A stretch of 64,000 nucleotides of DNA from Dactylis glomerata (taxonomy: Eukaryota; Streptophyta; Magnoliopsida; Poales; Poaceae). Below the pieces are notes generated by a model that ran no database searches, was not told the DNA's origin, and worked only from the letters and a program-made list of their open reading frames with translations. The position numbers and the translations under genes are program-made. This document shows positions 10,101 through 21,400 of this stretch, in pieces (the stretch's first letter is position 1; each line of letters starts with the position of its first letter). Where the stretch lies: positions 2,790,001 through 2,854,000 of the forward strand of contig QXEO01001034.1 of NCBI GenBank assembly GCA_007115705.1, given 5' to 3'.

Positions 10101-12145
10101 ATGTAACTGTACATTTTGCCACATTGAATTTTGATTTTTATATCTAAAATGGAAACCGCTTGTTTAACATTGCCTAGCTGAACATCTAGGCAATTATTAC
10201 AACTTAGCATATACTCTGATTTCTCTAAAGAAAAGGGTCTGTTGCCTTGAATGTTGCATTACAAGGCTTAGTTGACAATTTGCCTCTAGTTGATATATTT
10301 TATTTGTGTAAAAAAATATGTCCTAGTCTGTCTTTATCTAATTCTCTGGGATACCGTGACTTAACAATTATATTGGACTTCACCGTTATTTTATTTGGTG
10401 CAAGAAGCAGGGCAGACTGTTATTGTTGGTAGAAGACCACTGAGGGGTCATGGAAGCGCAATTATTCAGCTTGGAGTTCCTATCATTGAAGGTCCTCTTG
10501 AAGATGAAAATCAAAGAGGTATGTCAAGCTTTTACCACAGAACCTCATGTTTGTATCCTTATATCCTCATATTTTGACGACTTCTTTTTGTGGTTTTAAA
10601 TGTGAGTTCAGAGACAAGGGTGGAGGCTGTTCCTGGGTTGCTGCAAGACCTGTTTGATCGCTTCTTTCAGCAGGGAATTGTACCTTCTAAGCCAGACTAT
10701 TGTGTTATCGACTTCTTCTATGAGGTAATTTGTTTTTATGATGTATGACTTTGTTGGCTGAATGTTTTTCTTGAGCAAGAGGGTAATAACTTGCTGAAAG
10801 TAGAATCTAATAATGGCCAAATGGTTTTTTCCAGGGTGAATATTCCCATCCTCAGCAACCTCCTCCTTGGTATGGTAGACCTCTTTGTACTCTCTGCCTG
10901 ACAGAGTGTGACATGGTGTTTGGCCGAGTTATCTTTGGAGAACGAGGCGATAACAGAGGTCCTTTAAAGCTCCCTCTTTCTTCAGGGTAAGCCTTTCCCC
11001 AGTAATGTTTCCTATTAGTATGGACCCTTCACTCTCTGGCAAATTGCAGTTTATTTCTTAGGTGGCAGACATCTTACCGTAACACCAGAAGCTAGTGATC
11101 TTGTTATGTATTGAATTTCTCAAGTAGGAACAATAAACATAATACAGATCAAAATCAAAATAAAATACTTGTTTGTAATAAAATAGTATGTTAATAACAT
11201 GTATTTGTACTTGTTATCTTCAGTTGCGAGTCTGTTGTTTTGTTGGGATAGCTTGCTCTATTCATTACTCGCAGCAAGTTATATTGACCATGTAGTAAAT
11301 TTGATGGGTATATAATGTTGACTATACTTTCTAAACATTTTTCTATGAATTCCAGGTCTCTTTTAGTGTTGCAAGGCAGGAGTGCTGATGTAGCCAAGCG
11401 ATCTATTCCTGCTACACATAAGCAGCGAATCCTACTGACTTTTGGGAAATCTGTGCCAAGAAAACTTGTACCAGCAGAAAGTGCTGCTCGAGCTACTCCC
11501 ACATTAGCACCTCCTCCTATGCCCTGGGGTCCACCATCAAGGCCAGCGAACATGAGGCCACATTCTCCGGGTCCTAAGCATTTCGGATATGCCCCCACCA
11601 GCAGTGTAGTTCCGGTGCCAGCGGTTGGACCTCATCACATCGCTCCATCTGATGGAATGCAGCCACTCTTTGTAGCACCTGCTCCTGTTGCCGCTGCAGC
11701 CATACCTTTCCCAGCAGCTGTTCCATTGCCAAATACAGCACCAGCTTGGATGCCAGAAGCTGCCCCAAGGCCTGCCCCACCTCGTTTGCCTGTTCCAGGT
11801 ACAGGGGTCTTCCTTCCTCCTGGATCAGGTCACCAACTGCTGCCGCCTCATCAGATGATCCAAGCTTCACATGCTCATGCGGAACCCAACTCTCCAAAAG
11901 GTTTGCCAGCTTATGCGCACAACAAGGCTACTGGCATGGAGATGGCCAATGGTAATGCTTCTCCAAGGAGCTCAGCAACAACTAAAAGGCCTGATACAGT
12001 CGAGGCAAAACCAGAGTGCAATGGGAGCTCTAATGGTAGCTACGGCTTAGTGGACGAGAAGTCAGCTGTTCGTAAGGAGCAGCAGAACGGTGGTATGAAG
12101 AAGGCTGGGAACAGCAAGGCTGAGCCAAGTGCCCTTGCCAAGTAG
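7200..12145 (+). CDS. ALKBH10B: ALKBH10B-like 2-oxoglutarate/Fe(II) dioxygenase (mRNA m6A demethylase), 8 coding exons
   Basis: Coding exons that keep frame with GT-AG introns are 7200-7743, 9006-9101, 9656-9759, 9912-10029, 10405-10518, 10612-10724, 10835-10986 and 11356-12145, giving 676 residues. Residues 1-40 are Ala/Gln-rich. Residues 40-120 carry the plant-specific N-terminal part (RDGFISWLRGEF, GEPGEYDHAF). Residues 249-445 form the AlkB-like core (VEGLKVYEGLV, QLGVPIIEGPLED, LTECDMVFGRVIFGE, SIPATHKQRILLTFGK). Residues 446-676 are a Pro-rich, low-complexity tail. The family removes N6-methyl groups from mRNA; Arabidopsis ALKBH10B acts in floral transition. His368 and His435 with Arg438 are candidate metal and 2-oxoglutarate ligands, but a canonical H-x-D is not visible. 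The ATG at 7200 is the first in frame after the CT-rich leader; a second Met at 7242 is possible. Family call firm, activity inferred. Confidence 0.92.
8271..8447 (+). repeat. Three direct copies of a 47-bp unit in intron 1 of the ALKBH10B-like gene
   Basis: Copies at 8271-8317, 8350-8396 and 8401-8447 share GGTTATTACTTGCGACAAAA followed by TATGGCG. They differ at only a few positions. The first two are separated by a 32-bp spacer, the last two by 4 bp. A GC-rich stretch (about 8455-8600) follows, unusual for this AT-rich 1262-bp intron. Confidence 0.85.
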
Positions 12146-13134
12146 AATGGAGGTATAGTACATAGAGAAAGCAGAAAGATGAGGTGAGGAAACTTCAAAT
12201 TTTCAGATCGTGATTGCAGGAATTCGAAGAGAACAAAAGACATCCACTGGAGCAAATTGAGCTCGACCTAGGCCTTGATTGGCAACTCTCATCCGTTGCA
12301 AGCACCCTGACGTCGAGTTGTCTAAAAGACTGAACGCCGTCTTAAATTTTGTAGCTGCTGTGTAGCAAAACGTGCTGCGTTAACTTATCACCTGCTATGA
12401 TTATGGGAATGGTCATTTCTGTGGTGCTTGTTCTGTTAATGTTATGTTCCTCTGATGATTGGTTAGTTCTTGGCTATATGCAGTCGGTTGGTGTGCACTC
12501 CTGACTCCTGAAAATCCACGTTTGTGCCGTCTGGATTTTTTATGCTCCCAGTTGATGATCTGATTTAGTTAGCCATGTCAGGTTTCGAGATGTGGTTCTA
12601 AAATGTGCACTGACCCTGTCTACTCTGCCAACCGGATTGACAGAACCAAAGTTTTCAGCCAGATTAGCATCGTCAAGACGAGCAGTACGAACTGCCAACT
12701 GCAAATGGGTGAATGGCAGCCACTCTGCTGGTCTGCCCACAGCATGGCGCGACCACGAAGGACATCCACGCCCAATGCTGAAGAGCGTTGGAGGGACGGG
12801 ACCGCGGTAACCTTATCATACATAAATCACGACGCAGTTGTTGGGGTTCTTTTCTCAGGGAATGCGAGTGTACGCCGTTCAACCGCGCCGCTGCCTCAGA
12901 CTTGCTCCCCTACGACGCCCAATTCTCATCTCATCCGCTGCCAGCTTTGCCCCAGCACTCCTCCCCGATGAAGCCCCCGTTCGACCACGCTTGGGCACCA
13001 CGCCAGCACTAGGCGGCCACCGGCCGAGCTTCCCATCACCAACAGCAGTCCGGGTTGACCACCGGGAGGCCGGGAGGAGCCACGGCGACGTCAACCTAGC
13101 GGCCCACGTTTGCTCATCGTCGGCGGCGCGGGCG
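12146..13134 (+). other. 3' UTR of the ALKBH10B-like gene and intergenic DNA
   Basis: Sequence after the TAG stop at 12143-12145 is AT-rich to about 12540 and is probably the 3' UTR; I could not fix a polyadenylation site. The segment 12600-13134 is GC-rich with short open frames on both strands but no recognisable protein family. Confidence 0.45.
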
Positions 13135-13143
13135 GCTTCATTT

Positions 13144-13325
13144 CAATAATCCTACACCAACGGATAAATCTTACGGAAACTCTTTACGGATGAATCGTGG
13201 GCTTGTGCGGTTGGTGCTCTCCAGCCGTGGTGGTCCCATGATTAACCCTCAGGCAAATTGTGTTTTGACACGTCTGTCCGTAACAATTAGTCCGTAGGAA
13301 TCTGTCCGTAGGGGTAGCATTACTC
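13144..13325. mobile_element. Mutator-type MITE with 22-bp imperfect terminal inverted repeats
   Basis: The 182-bp element is flanked by 9-bp duplications GCTTCATTT (13135-13143 and 13326-13334). Its left end CAATAATCCTACACCAACGG and the reverse complement of its right end GAGTAATGCTACCCCTACGG agree at about 16 of 22 positions. It belongs to the same group as the insert at 5813-5964 and has no ORF. Confidence 0.8.
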
Positions 13326-13334
13326 GCTTCATTT

Positions 13335-14482
13335 CACCTATGTATGAAATCAGAGCGCTTCACTATTTTTTTTTCCAGATGCACATGCAAGCAATTGAGT
13401 GTTTTTGTTCAGATGCGCAATGCAAGCAATTTCAATGCATTGAATGTGTGGATTTGGTGTGCCATCAAATCTAATTTTTTTGATGGATGAAAAACAGTTG
13501 CCCTAGATTAAAAAAATCCACTCCTAACATTTGGCGGCAGCATTTTTTGGGTTTTCGACATGTTAAAAATGCATCTGCTTCCAATACGTGTAAACATTCA
13601 TTTCGAAAAAAAACACGTGTAAATATTGTTGAGAATCTTAGCCGTGTTCAGTTCGCTTCCTGACAGCCGAATGCACTGCTGTTTATTCAGTATATAAATT
13701 CTGCTCCCCCCTATTCATTTTTTGTGTGCTACCCACCTATCAATTTGCTTCTGCAATATGTTTATCCTACTTCACATGCTATGCAACCTATTTTTCGTAT
13801 GCAGCCATCATGGAGCAGGCGGATACAGAGTGTTTGTTGATGAGCCGATTTGCACCAGGTAGGCTTAATGCTGTAGTTTCAGCTATGGTGGAAAACGAAG
13901 AGATCACATTCGCCTACGAGGGTGGGGTTCTCAGCACCCAAGGGCCTGCTTGAATGGTAGAATTATAGGCTGAAAAGTTTAACCTTGTCATCTCTATGGT
14001 GCTTGTTCTGTTAATCTTTATCAATGTAATGGTCTTTTTGCATAGTCTTTCTTGAGTTATAGTAGTCAGGTAGCCGAAAGATGGTGGCTAACTGAAAATG
14101 TTCCTCCGCTGATGGTTATTCCTTGGCTGTATTTTCACGCGTTAGTTTTGGCGCTGCGAATGAACTCTTGACCTCGTGCAGTTATGGCATGCCAGTCGAT
14201 CCCATGGTATGTGCTCTTGTCTTAGGGTTTTGTCTCTTCGATCGTGGTGTACACTTGGTCCTGATTCCTTTGCGAAAGTTATTCAGTGTTTTGTGCGTGC
14301 GCCGCCTTGTTTTGCCTATGATGTTTGACTCTCTCTGTTGTTGCTAGGAGTCATCAGTCGCTCTTGTCATTGGGTTAGGTTGTCTTAGTTAGTACTAGCT
14401 GTATCACGTTAAATATGATATATATCATCCGCAAAAAAAATAAGTATCATGCACTCCTATATCTACCCCTGGTATGATTCAA
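13335..14482. other. Intergenic DNA with a small unassigned frame and a diverged copy of the upstream gene's 3' flank
   Basis: A short frame at about 13810-13953 (starting MEQADTECLL) has no recognised family and may be a decayed exon. Segments near 13990-14015 and 14099-14130 resemble 12410-12475 downstream of the ALKBH10B-like stop, sharing GGTGCTTGTTCTGTTAAT. Nothing else could be assigned. Confidence 0.4.
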
Positions 14483-15984
14483 CTAATTCGCTGTTGATTT
14501 CCTCACGCGAGGCGGCATGCGCAGTTTTGAATTTTTCGCCCGGATGCTCTCCCTCAGTTCCTTGAAAGATTCAGGTATATGGTGGTACTCGTGAAACATG
14601 AGTCCTTCAGCCCTACACAAGTTTTGGAAGAGAAGGCCATCAGGATTGAGAAGAGCTACACACATAGTTTCAGTACTGCATGGATGCAAGCAAGTAAACC
14701 TTACCACTCAATCGGATGGCAGTAGGTGAGAAGATGATCAGCAATGGTGAAGGGGCGCACGGAGGGGCGGATCCTCTCCACCATGTTGTGTATCTGGCAG
14801 TGTTCTGCCAATTGCTCCGACGATCCAGTCGTCAGCGAGTGCACCATGACAGGGTTGCCGTTTATATGTAGAGAGAAGTAGATGGAGTTGCCCCTCAGAG
14901 AAGGTAGGTCCCTGGCTGAAACAGACAGGCATCGATCCTTGTTGAGGAACAGCGCGCGATCACCTAGGCACTTGACCGGAATCAGCTTGCCGACGCCGCC
15001 GCCGCTGCGCAGGTGCACTTCAAAGAGCCTGAAGCCTCTGTCGTCAGGTGGATGGACAGCGAGCAGCATCTGTCCACCGGAGTCCACCAGGAAATACTCG
15101 GAGAATGTTGCGACATGTGGAACATGAGCAACCACCACTGGAGGAGAGCCGTCAGGCGGCGGTGGATATAGCTGCATGATCTGTCTTGAAGCCGAGGAGC
15201 CGGCGGCGTAGAGTTTTCCTTGGAACGGCAGCATGCTTAGGAAATCAGGCCCTCGATAGAGAACCTTCCAGTCCAAATCGCCTGGCTCGGCGGCGAGCAC
15301 CGCCGTTCTCCAGGGGAACCAGACCACGACGGCGATGGAGTTGGCGCTTCCGTATACTACTACCGCGGCATTCATATCGAGAAGGTTGTGCTTCCACCAC
15401 CGATCGACCTCTGCGCGGTACACGCGGGCGAGGGGCGGGAGATCGACGGCGACGCGCGTGAAGGGGTGGAGCACTCGGACCACGGTGGTGGTCTTGTGCA
15501 GGAGGACGACGAGGCCGTCGGTGAAGCCCACGATCCTGTGGCGCCGGATCTCCGGCAAGTGCGCGCGGATGCGCCTGGCCGTGCGCGTGTGGAAGAAGAC
15601 GATCTCGCAGGCGTCGTCCGGGCGGACCGCGTCGCCGTCGCAGAGCGCCACCCAGCCGCGCGCGTGGAGGCGTCGGTCCCGCAGGGTCGGGTCGCGCATC
15701 ACGGGCGTGTAGGCGCGCCAGTAGAAGCAGACGGCGCGGAAGGCGATGTAGTCCACAATGTCGCCGCCGCTGGCTAGGAGCCGGCGGAGAACGAGGCCGA
15801 CCATGTCGATGGGCAGGGACGCCCAGCCATCGCTTGCCCGCGGCGCCGCCAGGCGCTTGCTGGGAGCGAGCGTAGCCAAGGAGGCTCCTTTTCGCTTCTT
15901 CGCCGTCACAATCTTCGTCGACGGCCCGGCGGCCGGAGCAAAACGAGGCAACTTAATCTCCATCTTGCATGCACGGAATTGCAA
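14483..15984 (-). CDS. F-box protein with C-terminal DUF295 domain, two exons
   Basis: Exon 1 is 15984-14705, exon 2 is 14612-14483, and the 92-nt intron begins GTAAGG and ends TGTAG; the join forms one Trp codon (TG|G). The protein is 469 residues. Residues 29-43 are Lys/Arg-rich and could be a nuclear signal. Residues 52-95 look like an F-box (WASLPIDMVGLVLRRLL...FRAVCFYWR). The middle fits a beta-propeller-like repeat region, and LGDRALFLNKDRCLSVSARD at about 340-360 is the DUF295 signature. The spliced C-terminus GLMFHEYHHIPESF is also typical of this grass family and supports the intron. Such proteins are expected to bind SKP1 in SCF ubiquitin ligases, though many grass members are uncharacterised and fast-evolving; the target is unknown. 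The start at 15984 is the first ATG after the TATA box; a second Met lies 7 codons on. Confidence 0.88.
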
Positions 15985-16033
15985 CCTCGATCGGCTTTGC
16001 TGGGATCTATCTATCCCGTTCCCCAGACCCCAG

Positions 16034-16040
16034 CTATATA
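16034..16040 (-). promoter_or_regulatory. TATA box of the F-box/DUF295 gene
   Basis: The minus strand reads GAGCCAATATATAGCTGG, a TATATAG box with a CCAAT-like string overlapping its start, about 50 bases before the ATG at 15984. The distance implies a short 5' UTR. Confidence 0.65.
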
Positions 16041-16281
16041 TTGGCTCCCTCAGCCAAAGCTCTGCAGGGTTTTTTCTCCTTTATTTGTAGAGAGCCACTA
16101 GGGGCACGGCAGGGGGCGCACTGCGCAGGGCGCTCTCCAGGGAGGAAACAGGGGCTCAACGGGGAAGCTGGGTGCCCCCTCGGAGCCAACGGAGCTTTGT
16201 TTTTTGACCCGCATAGCGGGCGGCGTTTGTACGCGCGACGGCCTGGCAAATTTGACACGTGTGACCTAAAAACCCAGAGTT
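16041..16281. other. Intergenic DNA between the F-box promoter and the LINE 3' end
   Basis: This GC-rich stretch of about 240 bases has no gene. It forms the left flank of the LINE insertion and presumably contains upstream control sequence of the minus-strand F-box gene. Confidence 0.4.
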
Positions 16282-16308
16282 TTTTTTGACTCAAAGCAAC
16301 GCTTTATT

Positions 16309-17950
16309 TCTCTATTAATAATATTGCTAGAGGTATGGTCCGTGGCTCGCAAGTACGCTTTCAATCCACCAGAAGTACGCTTTCTCTATTGATTAAAATT
16401 ACCCACCACTGCCACCCATAAGTCAAAAGAACAGTAAAAAAAAGCACATCCCTTGGTAACCGGCCCGACGCTGGCAAAGATTCCCCGCGCGCTGCCCTCG
16501 CACACGGCCGCCGACGCCGCTGAAAGTCCCCCAGCTCGGGAAGGTCCAACCATGGACGAAAACCAGTCTGCGCCATGAGGGATCTGATGTGGCAGAGCTT
16601 CCTCATCCTCGCTAGGGCTCCCTCTACTCCTTCAGGGAACCAAGCACGTGCCGCACTGGCCGCGCAGAGGTAGCAGCTCGCGATGCACGCATAGGAGGGT
16701 TGAGGTGGAGCCCGGAAGGGCAGCGTCGGCAGTCGTGGTAAGGGAGCCAGCGGTATAGGAGGATTCCGGCCCCCGTCGGACGAGGGGATGAAGCAATTTG
16801 GGAATTTTCTGTCGTCCTCTTCTAGCTGTGACGTGGTGTCCTCGCCGCTGAGATTCAGTCCCCGCTCGTGCTGGCATCAGCAGGGGCAACCTGTGCGTGG
16901 ACGGCGATGAGCTCCGCCCAATTACCTGCCAAGTCTGGCATATTTATCCCTCCAAATAGAGATTGCCAGGTTGGGACATCGAATCCCTTCTAAACGAGGA
17001 ATTAGAACAACTAAGATTCAGAGATTGGATGGACCGGACGTCATCACAGTGAAGGATTCGAAGCCGCCGAGGACGGTGTGCACTCTGCCCCTGTCCAGCT
17101 GAACCAGGTTGTCGCAGCTCTCCTCTGTAATCCTCTATTCTGAGCACAATTTCATGCAGCGTGGCCATGAAGTCCTGGTATAAATAATGTTCCCAATAGT
17201 TTTCTAGCAATGCCTTAGTCAGGACACAGTTTACAGGCTGTAGGATCTATAATTCATTCTAGACTAAATGACTGGTACTGGCATCGTAAACTATTAGATT
17301 GGCCAATATATTTGTATCAGTGGATTACATTGGTAGATGATGTCCCCCCTTCAGTATAGGTTGATTGAGTTTATAGTGGGAGGTGACTTTCTGTGAGGTA
17401 ACTATCTCAATCTTATCTCAAGGGTAATCTGCTAAGGAGGATTTTGGCTTGGTCAATATGTTGTATTTTAACATTTGATTAATAAACTAGATGCTCTATA
17501 ACTGAGTAAGCTAGAAGATACGTTCAGGGAGCACACTCCTTTCAGATTGATCTGCTCGTTTCATAGCTAGCTTGCTACGCACATATGTCTCGGCGAGTAC
17601 AAGCTTGATACCAATCCATCAAGTGCATAGCAGGTTGAGCTACGCTTCTATACGATGTAGGCGTTTCTAATGCACCTACGGGCAAGATAGACGTCACCTA
17701 ATTAATCTTACCATTTTGGATGGACCTGCTACGTGAAGAGATAGTAGCTGTGAAACAGAAATTATTAAGAGGTTATCTGAAAAGTATTTGGGCCGACTGG
17801 TCGATGTTAGTTGCAAATCAGTTGATAAAGCTAGGTCCCTCAGTAACAGCTTTGTCATTTTATGCCTAAGCTATAAAATACTCAGATGTACAATTGCTTA
17901 AACATTGTGTTGAACAATTGGTCCGTGGCAACGCACGGGTATTGTGCTAG
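16309..17950 (+). mobile_element. Probable Helitron inserted in the LINE 3' region
   Basis: The 3' end shows a CCGTG (17923-17927) / CACGG (17934-17938) hairpin followed by GTATTGTG and CTAG (17947-17950), then T, as in plant Helitrons. The proposed 5' end TCTCTATTAATAATATT at 16309 fits the usual TC start. Removing 16309-17950 brings the LINE's C-terminal codons next to its AATAAAG-poly(A) tail, which independently supports the boundaries. No replicase/helicase ORF is seen, so it would be non-autonomous. The GC-rich 16440-16950 part could be captured gene sequence, but I recognise no gene. The base before the 5' end is T rather than the usual A, so the exact start is uncertain. Confidence 0.55.
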
Positions 17951-18435
17951 TATCATATAGAACATCAATACAAAGGGTTCGCCGGATGCAATCCGTAGCA
18001 GAACTAAAAACCTCGCTAGAGTTATTGTCAAAAAAAAAAAACCTCGCTAGAGTTCAAACAATTACAAGACTTAGAGTTCAAATGCACTGCTTCATTCAAC
18101 TCCTGTTTGACATGAATAAACGAGATCGAAGTAAGATCTTTCACCACAAACTTGATTTCCTCCACCAGAACACCAACTGGGGATCGGTCCCTAGCCTCAG
18201 AGTGAAGACGTTGCACCAATGAGAGGCAGTCGAAGGCAAAAATAACCTGTCCGAGCCCCTTCTTGCGAGCTAGAGACACTGCTTGACGAAGGGCCATGGC
18301 CTCCGCAAATTCTGGCTTTGGGAGCATCGAGTAGAACTGCCGGCAAGCCACCAGGCAAGCCCTAAGGTGATCCCGGACTACGACACCCACTCCCATGCCT
18401 CTGATGTCTACGAACGCTTCTATTCTTGTAGACAG
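17951..18435 (-). pseudogene. LINE fragment: RNase H-like domain
   Basis: The minus strand encodes GMGVGVVVRDH, FAEAMALRQAVSLARKKG and VIFAFDCLSLVQRL, the usual RNase H-like tail of grass LINE ORF2. A 31-bp offset direct repeat (CCTCGCTAGAGTT at 18011 and 18042, with an A12 run between) interrupts the frame. The last codons (IRRTLCIDVL) reach the Helitron boundary at 17951. At 18435 the frame continues across the solo LTR into the piece that starts at 21484. Confidence 0.8.
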
Positions 18436-21400
18436 TGTTGGGCCTCCAAGTGCAGAGGTTTGTAGAACAGTAGCAAGTTTCCCTTAAGTGGATCACCCAA
18501 GATTTTTTGAACTCAGGGAGAAAGAGGTCAAAGATATCCCTCTCAAGCAACCATGCAATTAAGATACAAGAAGTCTCTTGTGTCCCCAACACACCCAATA
18601 CACTTGTCAGATGTATATGTGTACTAGTTCGGCGAAGAGATAGTGAAATACAAGTAATATGGATGATTATAAGTGGTAATTGTAATCTGAAATAAAAATG
18701 GCTGCGAGCAAACATGTAGCAGAACTGGTTGTAAACGGTGTTTCAATGCTTAGAAATAAGACCTAAGGATCATACTTTCACTAGTGGACACTCTTAACAA
18801 TGATAACATAATTGAACTCATAAATATCTTTCTTCATTATGCTACCCTGAACTACTCTCTGGTTGGATAATGAATACTAATCATGTGTAGGGCTATGAAA
18901 GCTCTCCTTAAAGTTCGCATTCCCCAATCTAGATTACCCTACACTGTCACCTTGAGTGCACTAGATGGTTCCAGACAAACACCACAATTCATAGAGACAT
19001 CCAACTCAAATTATAACTCATGATAAGTATTACTGTAATCTTTAGCCTAAGAGCCACACACGATGTGCACACTGTCAACTTCACACCATGGGACAAGGTG
19101 TCTTCGGAGATTACATTAATAAAAGTACTTGAGTAGCATAATAGATGAAGAGTAACATCTACTTATTCAACTAGATACAAAGCTCATGATCACATAAAGA
19201 TCACACCATGGGAGAGAGAGATGAACACATAGCTACCGGTAGAGCCCTCAGCCTCGGGGGAGAACTACTCCCTCCTCATCATGGGAGTCAGCAACGGCGA
19301 TGGAGATGGCGGTAGAGTCGATGGAGATGGCTTCGGGGGCAATTCCCCATCCCGGCAGGGTGCCGAAACAAAGACTTCTGTCCAACGAAATTGGTCTCCG
19401 ATGGCGGCTGCGCTATGAAACTTTTCGTGGATGGATGCCGGACGATTTAGGGTTTTTGCGTCGGAGGCAATTTATAGGCGGAAGGGCGATGTCAGAGGGA
19501 ACCCGAGGGGCCCACACCATGGCCTGGAGCGGCCAGAGGGGGGCGCGCTGATACGTCTCAAACGTATCTATAATTTTTGATGCTCCATGCTTGTTTATAC
19601 ACTATTTGTTTTGTGTTTTGTTATACTTCGTGGCATTTTTATACATTTTCCGGAACTAACCTACTAACGAGATGCCACAGTGTCAGTTCCCTGTTTTTTG
19701 CTGTTTTTGTGTTTCAGAAAAGCTACACAGGAAATATTCTCGGAATTGGATGAAACAAAAGCCGAACCTCCTATTTTTCCAGAAGCGTCGCGAAGTCCGA
19801 AGATGAGACGGAGGGGGGCTAGGGGCCAACCACACCCTAGGGCGGCGCGGCCTAGCCCTGGTCCGCCCCACCAGGGGGTGAGGCCGCCTGGTCCACCTCC
19901 TGACGCCGCCCTTCCGCCTATATATTCCCCTCGACGGGAAAAACCTAACCGCCTCATCAATTTTCCACGAAACCTACTGCAAGCCGCCGCCGCCGTCGAT
20001 GCGAGATCGGGAGGGTCCAGAAGCTCTTCCCGGCACCCTGTCGGAGAGGGGAATCCCTGCCGGAGGCCTTTTTCATCACCATGGTCGCCTCCGGAGTGAT
20101 GTGTGAGTAGTCTACCTTGGACTACGGGTCCATAGCAGTAGCTAGATGGTTGTCTCCTCCACCATGTGCTTCATGTTTAGATCTTGTGAGCCGCCTTATA
20201 TGATCAAGATCATCTTTGTGTAATTCTACATGTTGTGTTTGTTGGGATCCGATGAGTATTGGTACTATGTCAAGTTGATATGCTGAATTATTATCTTTAT
20301 GTTATCTCTATGTTGTTTATGATCTTGCATGCTCTCCGTTGCTAGTAGGTATCTTGGCCAAGTAGATGCTAGTGACTCCAAGAGGGAGTATTTATGCTCG
20401 ATAGTTGGGTTCATGCCTCTAGTAATCTGGGGGAGTGACAGAAACCTCTAAGGTTGTAGATGTGATGTTGCCACTAGGGAGAAAACAACATTCTTGTGTT
20501 CAAGGACATTTGCATTGTTTACATTACGCACTTTGCTTAAGGCGATAATCTGTTGTTCGCAACTTAATACCCGATGGTTGCTCGGACGACATCCGGAGGG
20601 TGGATTATTAGTTATAGATGCAGTTGGATTACGGTCTATTTATTTTGTCGTAATGCCCAGAGTGAATCTCATAGTGATCCTCATGACATATGTACGCTAT
20701 CTTTATTCTATCAATTGCCCAACTGTATTTTGTTTACCCAGCATGTTATTATTTATCTTATGGAGAGACACCACTAGTGAACTGTGGACCCCGGTCCAAT
20801 TCCTTTATATTGCTATTACCATTTTACTTTTACTTGCACTATTTACTTTCTTGCATACTATTACCTTTTACCACTCGATACGCTTAATTCTTTGTTTATA
20901 GCAAACCAGTGAGATTGACAACCTCATCCTAAGTTGGGGCAAAGTACTTGGTTGTGTTGTGTGCAGGTTCCACGTTGCTGCTAGTGAAAAACCACACACC
21001 AGCATTTATCTGGCACCATTGTCTGGAGTGTCGCAAAGCTAGCGGGCATCAACCTTCGGAAGTGTGGTTCTTTCTCCTACTGGTTCGATAACCTTGGTTT
21101 CACAACTGAGGGAAAACTTGCTGCTGTGCTCATCATACCTTCCTCTTGGGGTTCCCAACGGGGTGTCATCTACACGCCATCACGCGCCACCAGGTGGTGT
21201 GGCCACCTCGGTGCCCTCCTCCATCTCATCTTTGGACTCCGTCTTCGTGTCAGAAAAAATAGGCGGTTTGGCTTTTGTTTCGTCCAATTCTGAGAATATT
21301 TCCTGTATAACTTTTTTGAAATACAAAAACAGCAGAAAACAGGAACTGGCACTATGGCATCTTGTTAATAGGTTAGTTCCAGAAAATGCATAAAAACGCC

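Noticed and set aside
15186..15777. Plus-strand frames opposite the F-box gene
   Set aside because: They are antisense shadows of the GC-rich coding exon; the minus-strand frame carries the domain motifs.
19680..20099. Pro/Arg-rich frame of 139 codons, and equivalents at 22564, 28365, 44339, 49227 and 55664
   Set aside because: It derives from the GC-rich promoter part of family A LTRs and appears with shifts in each copy.
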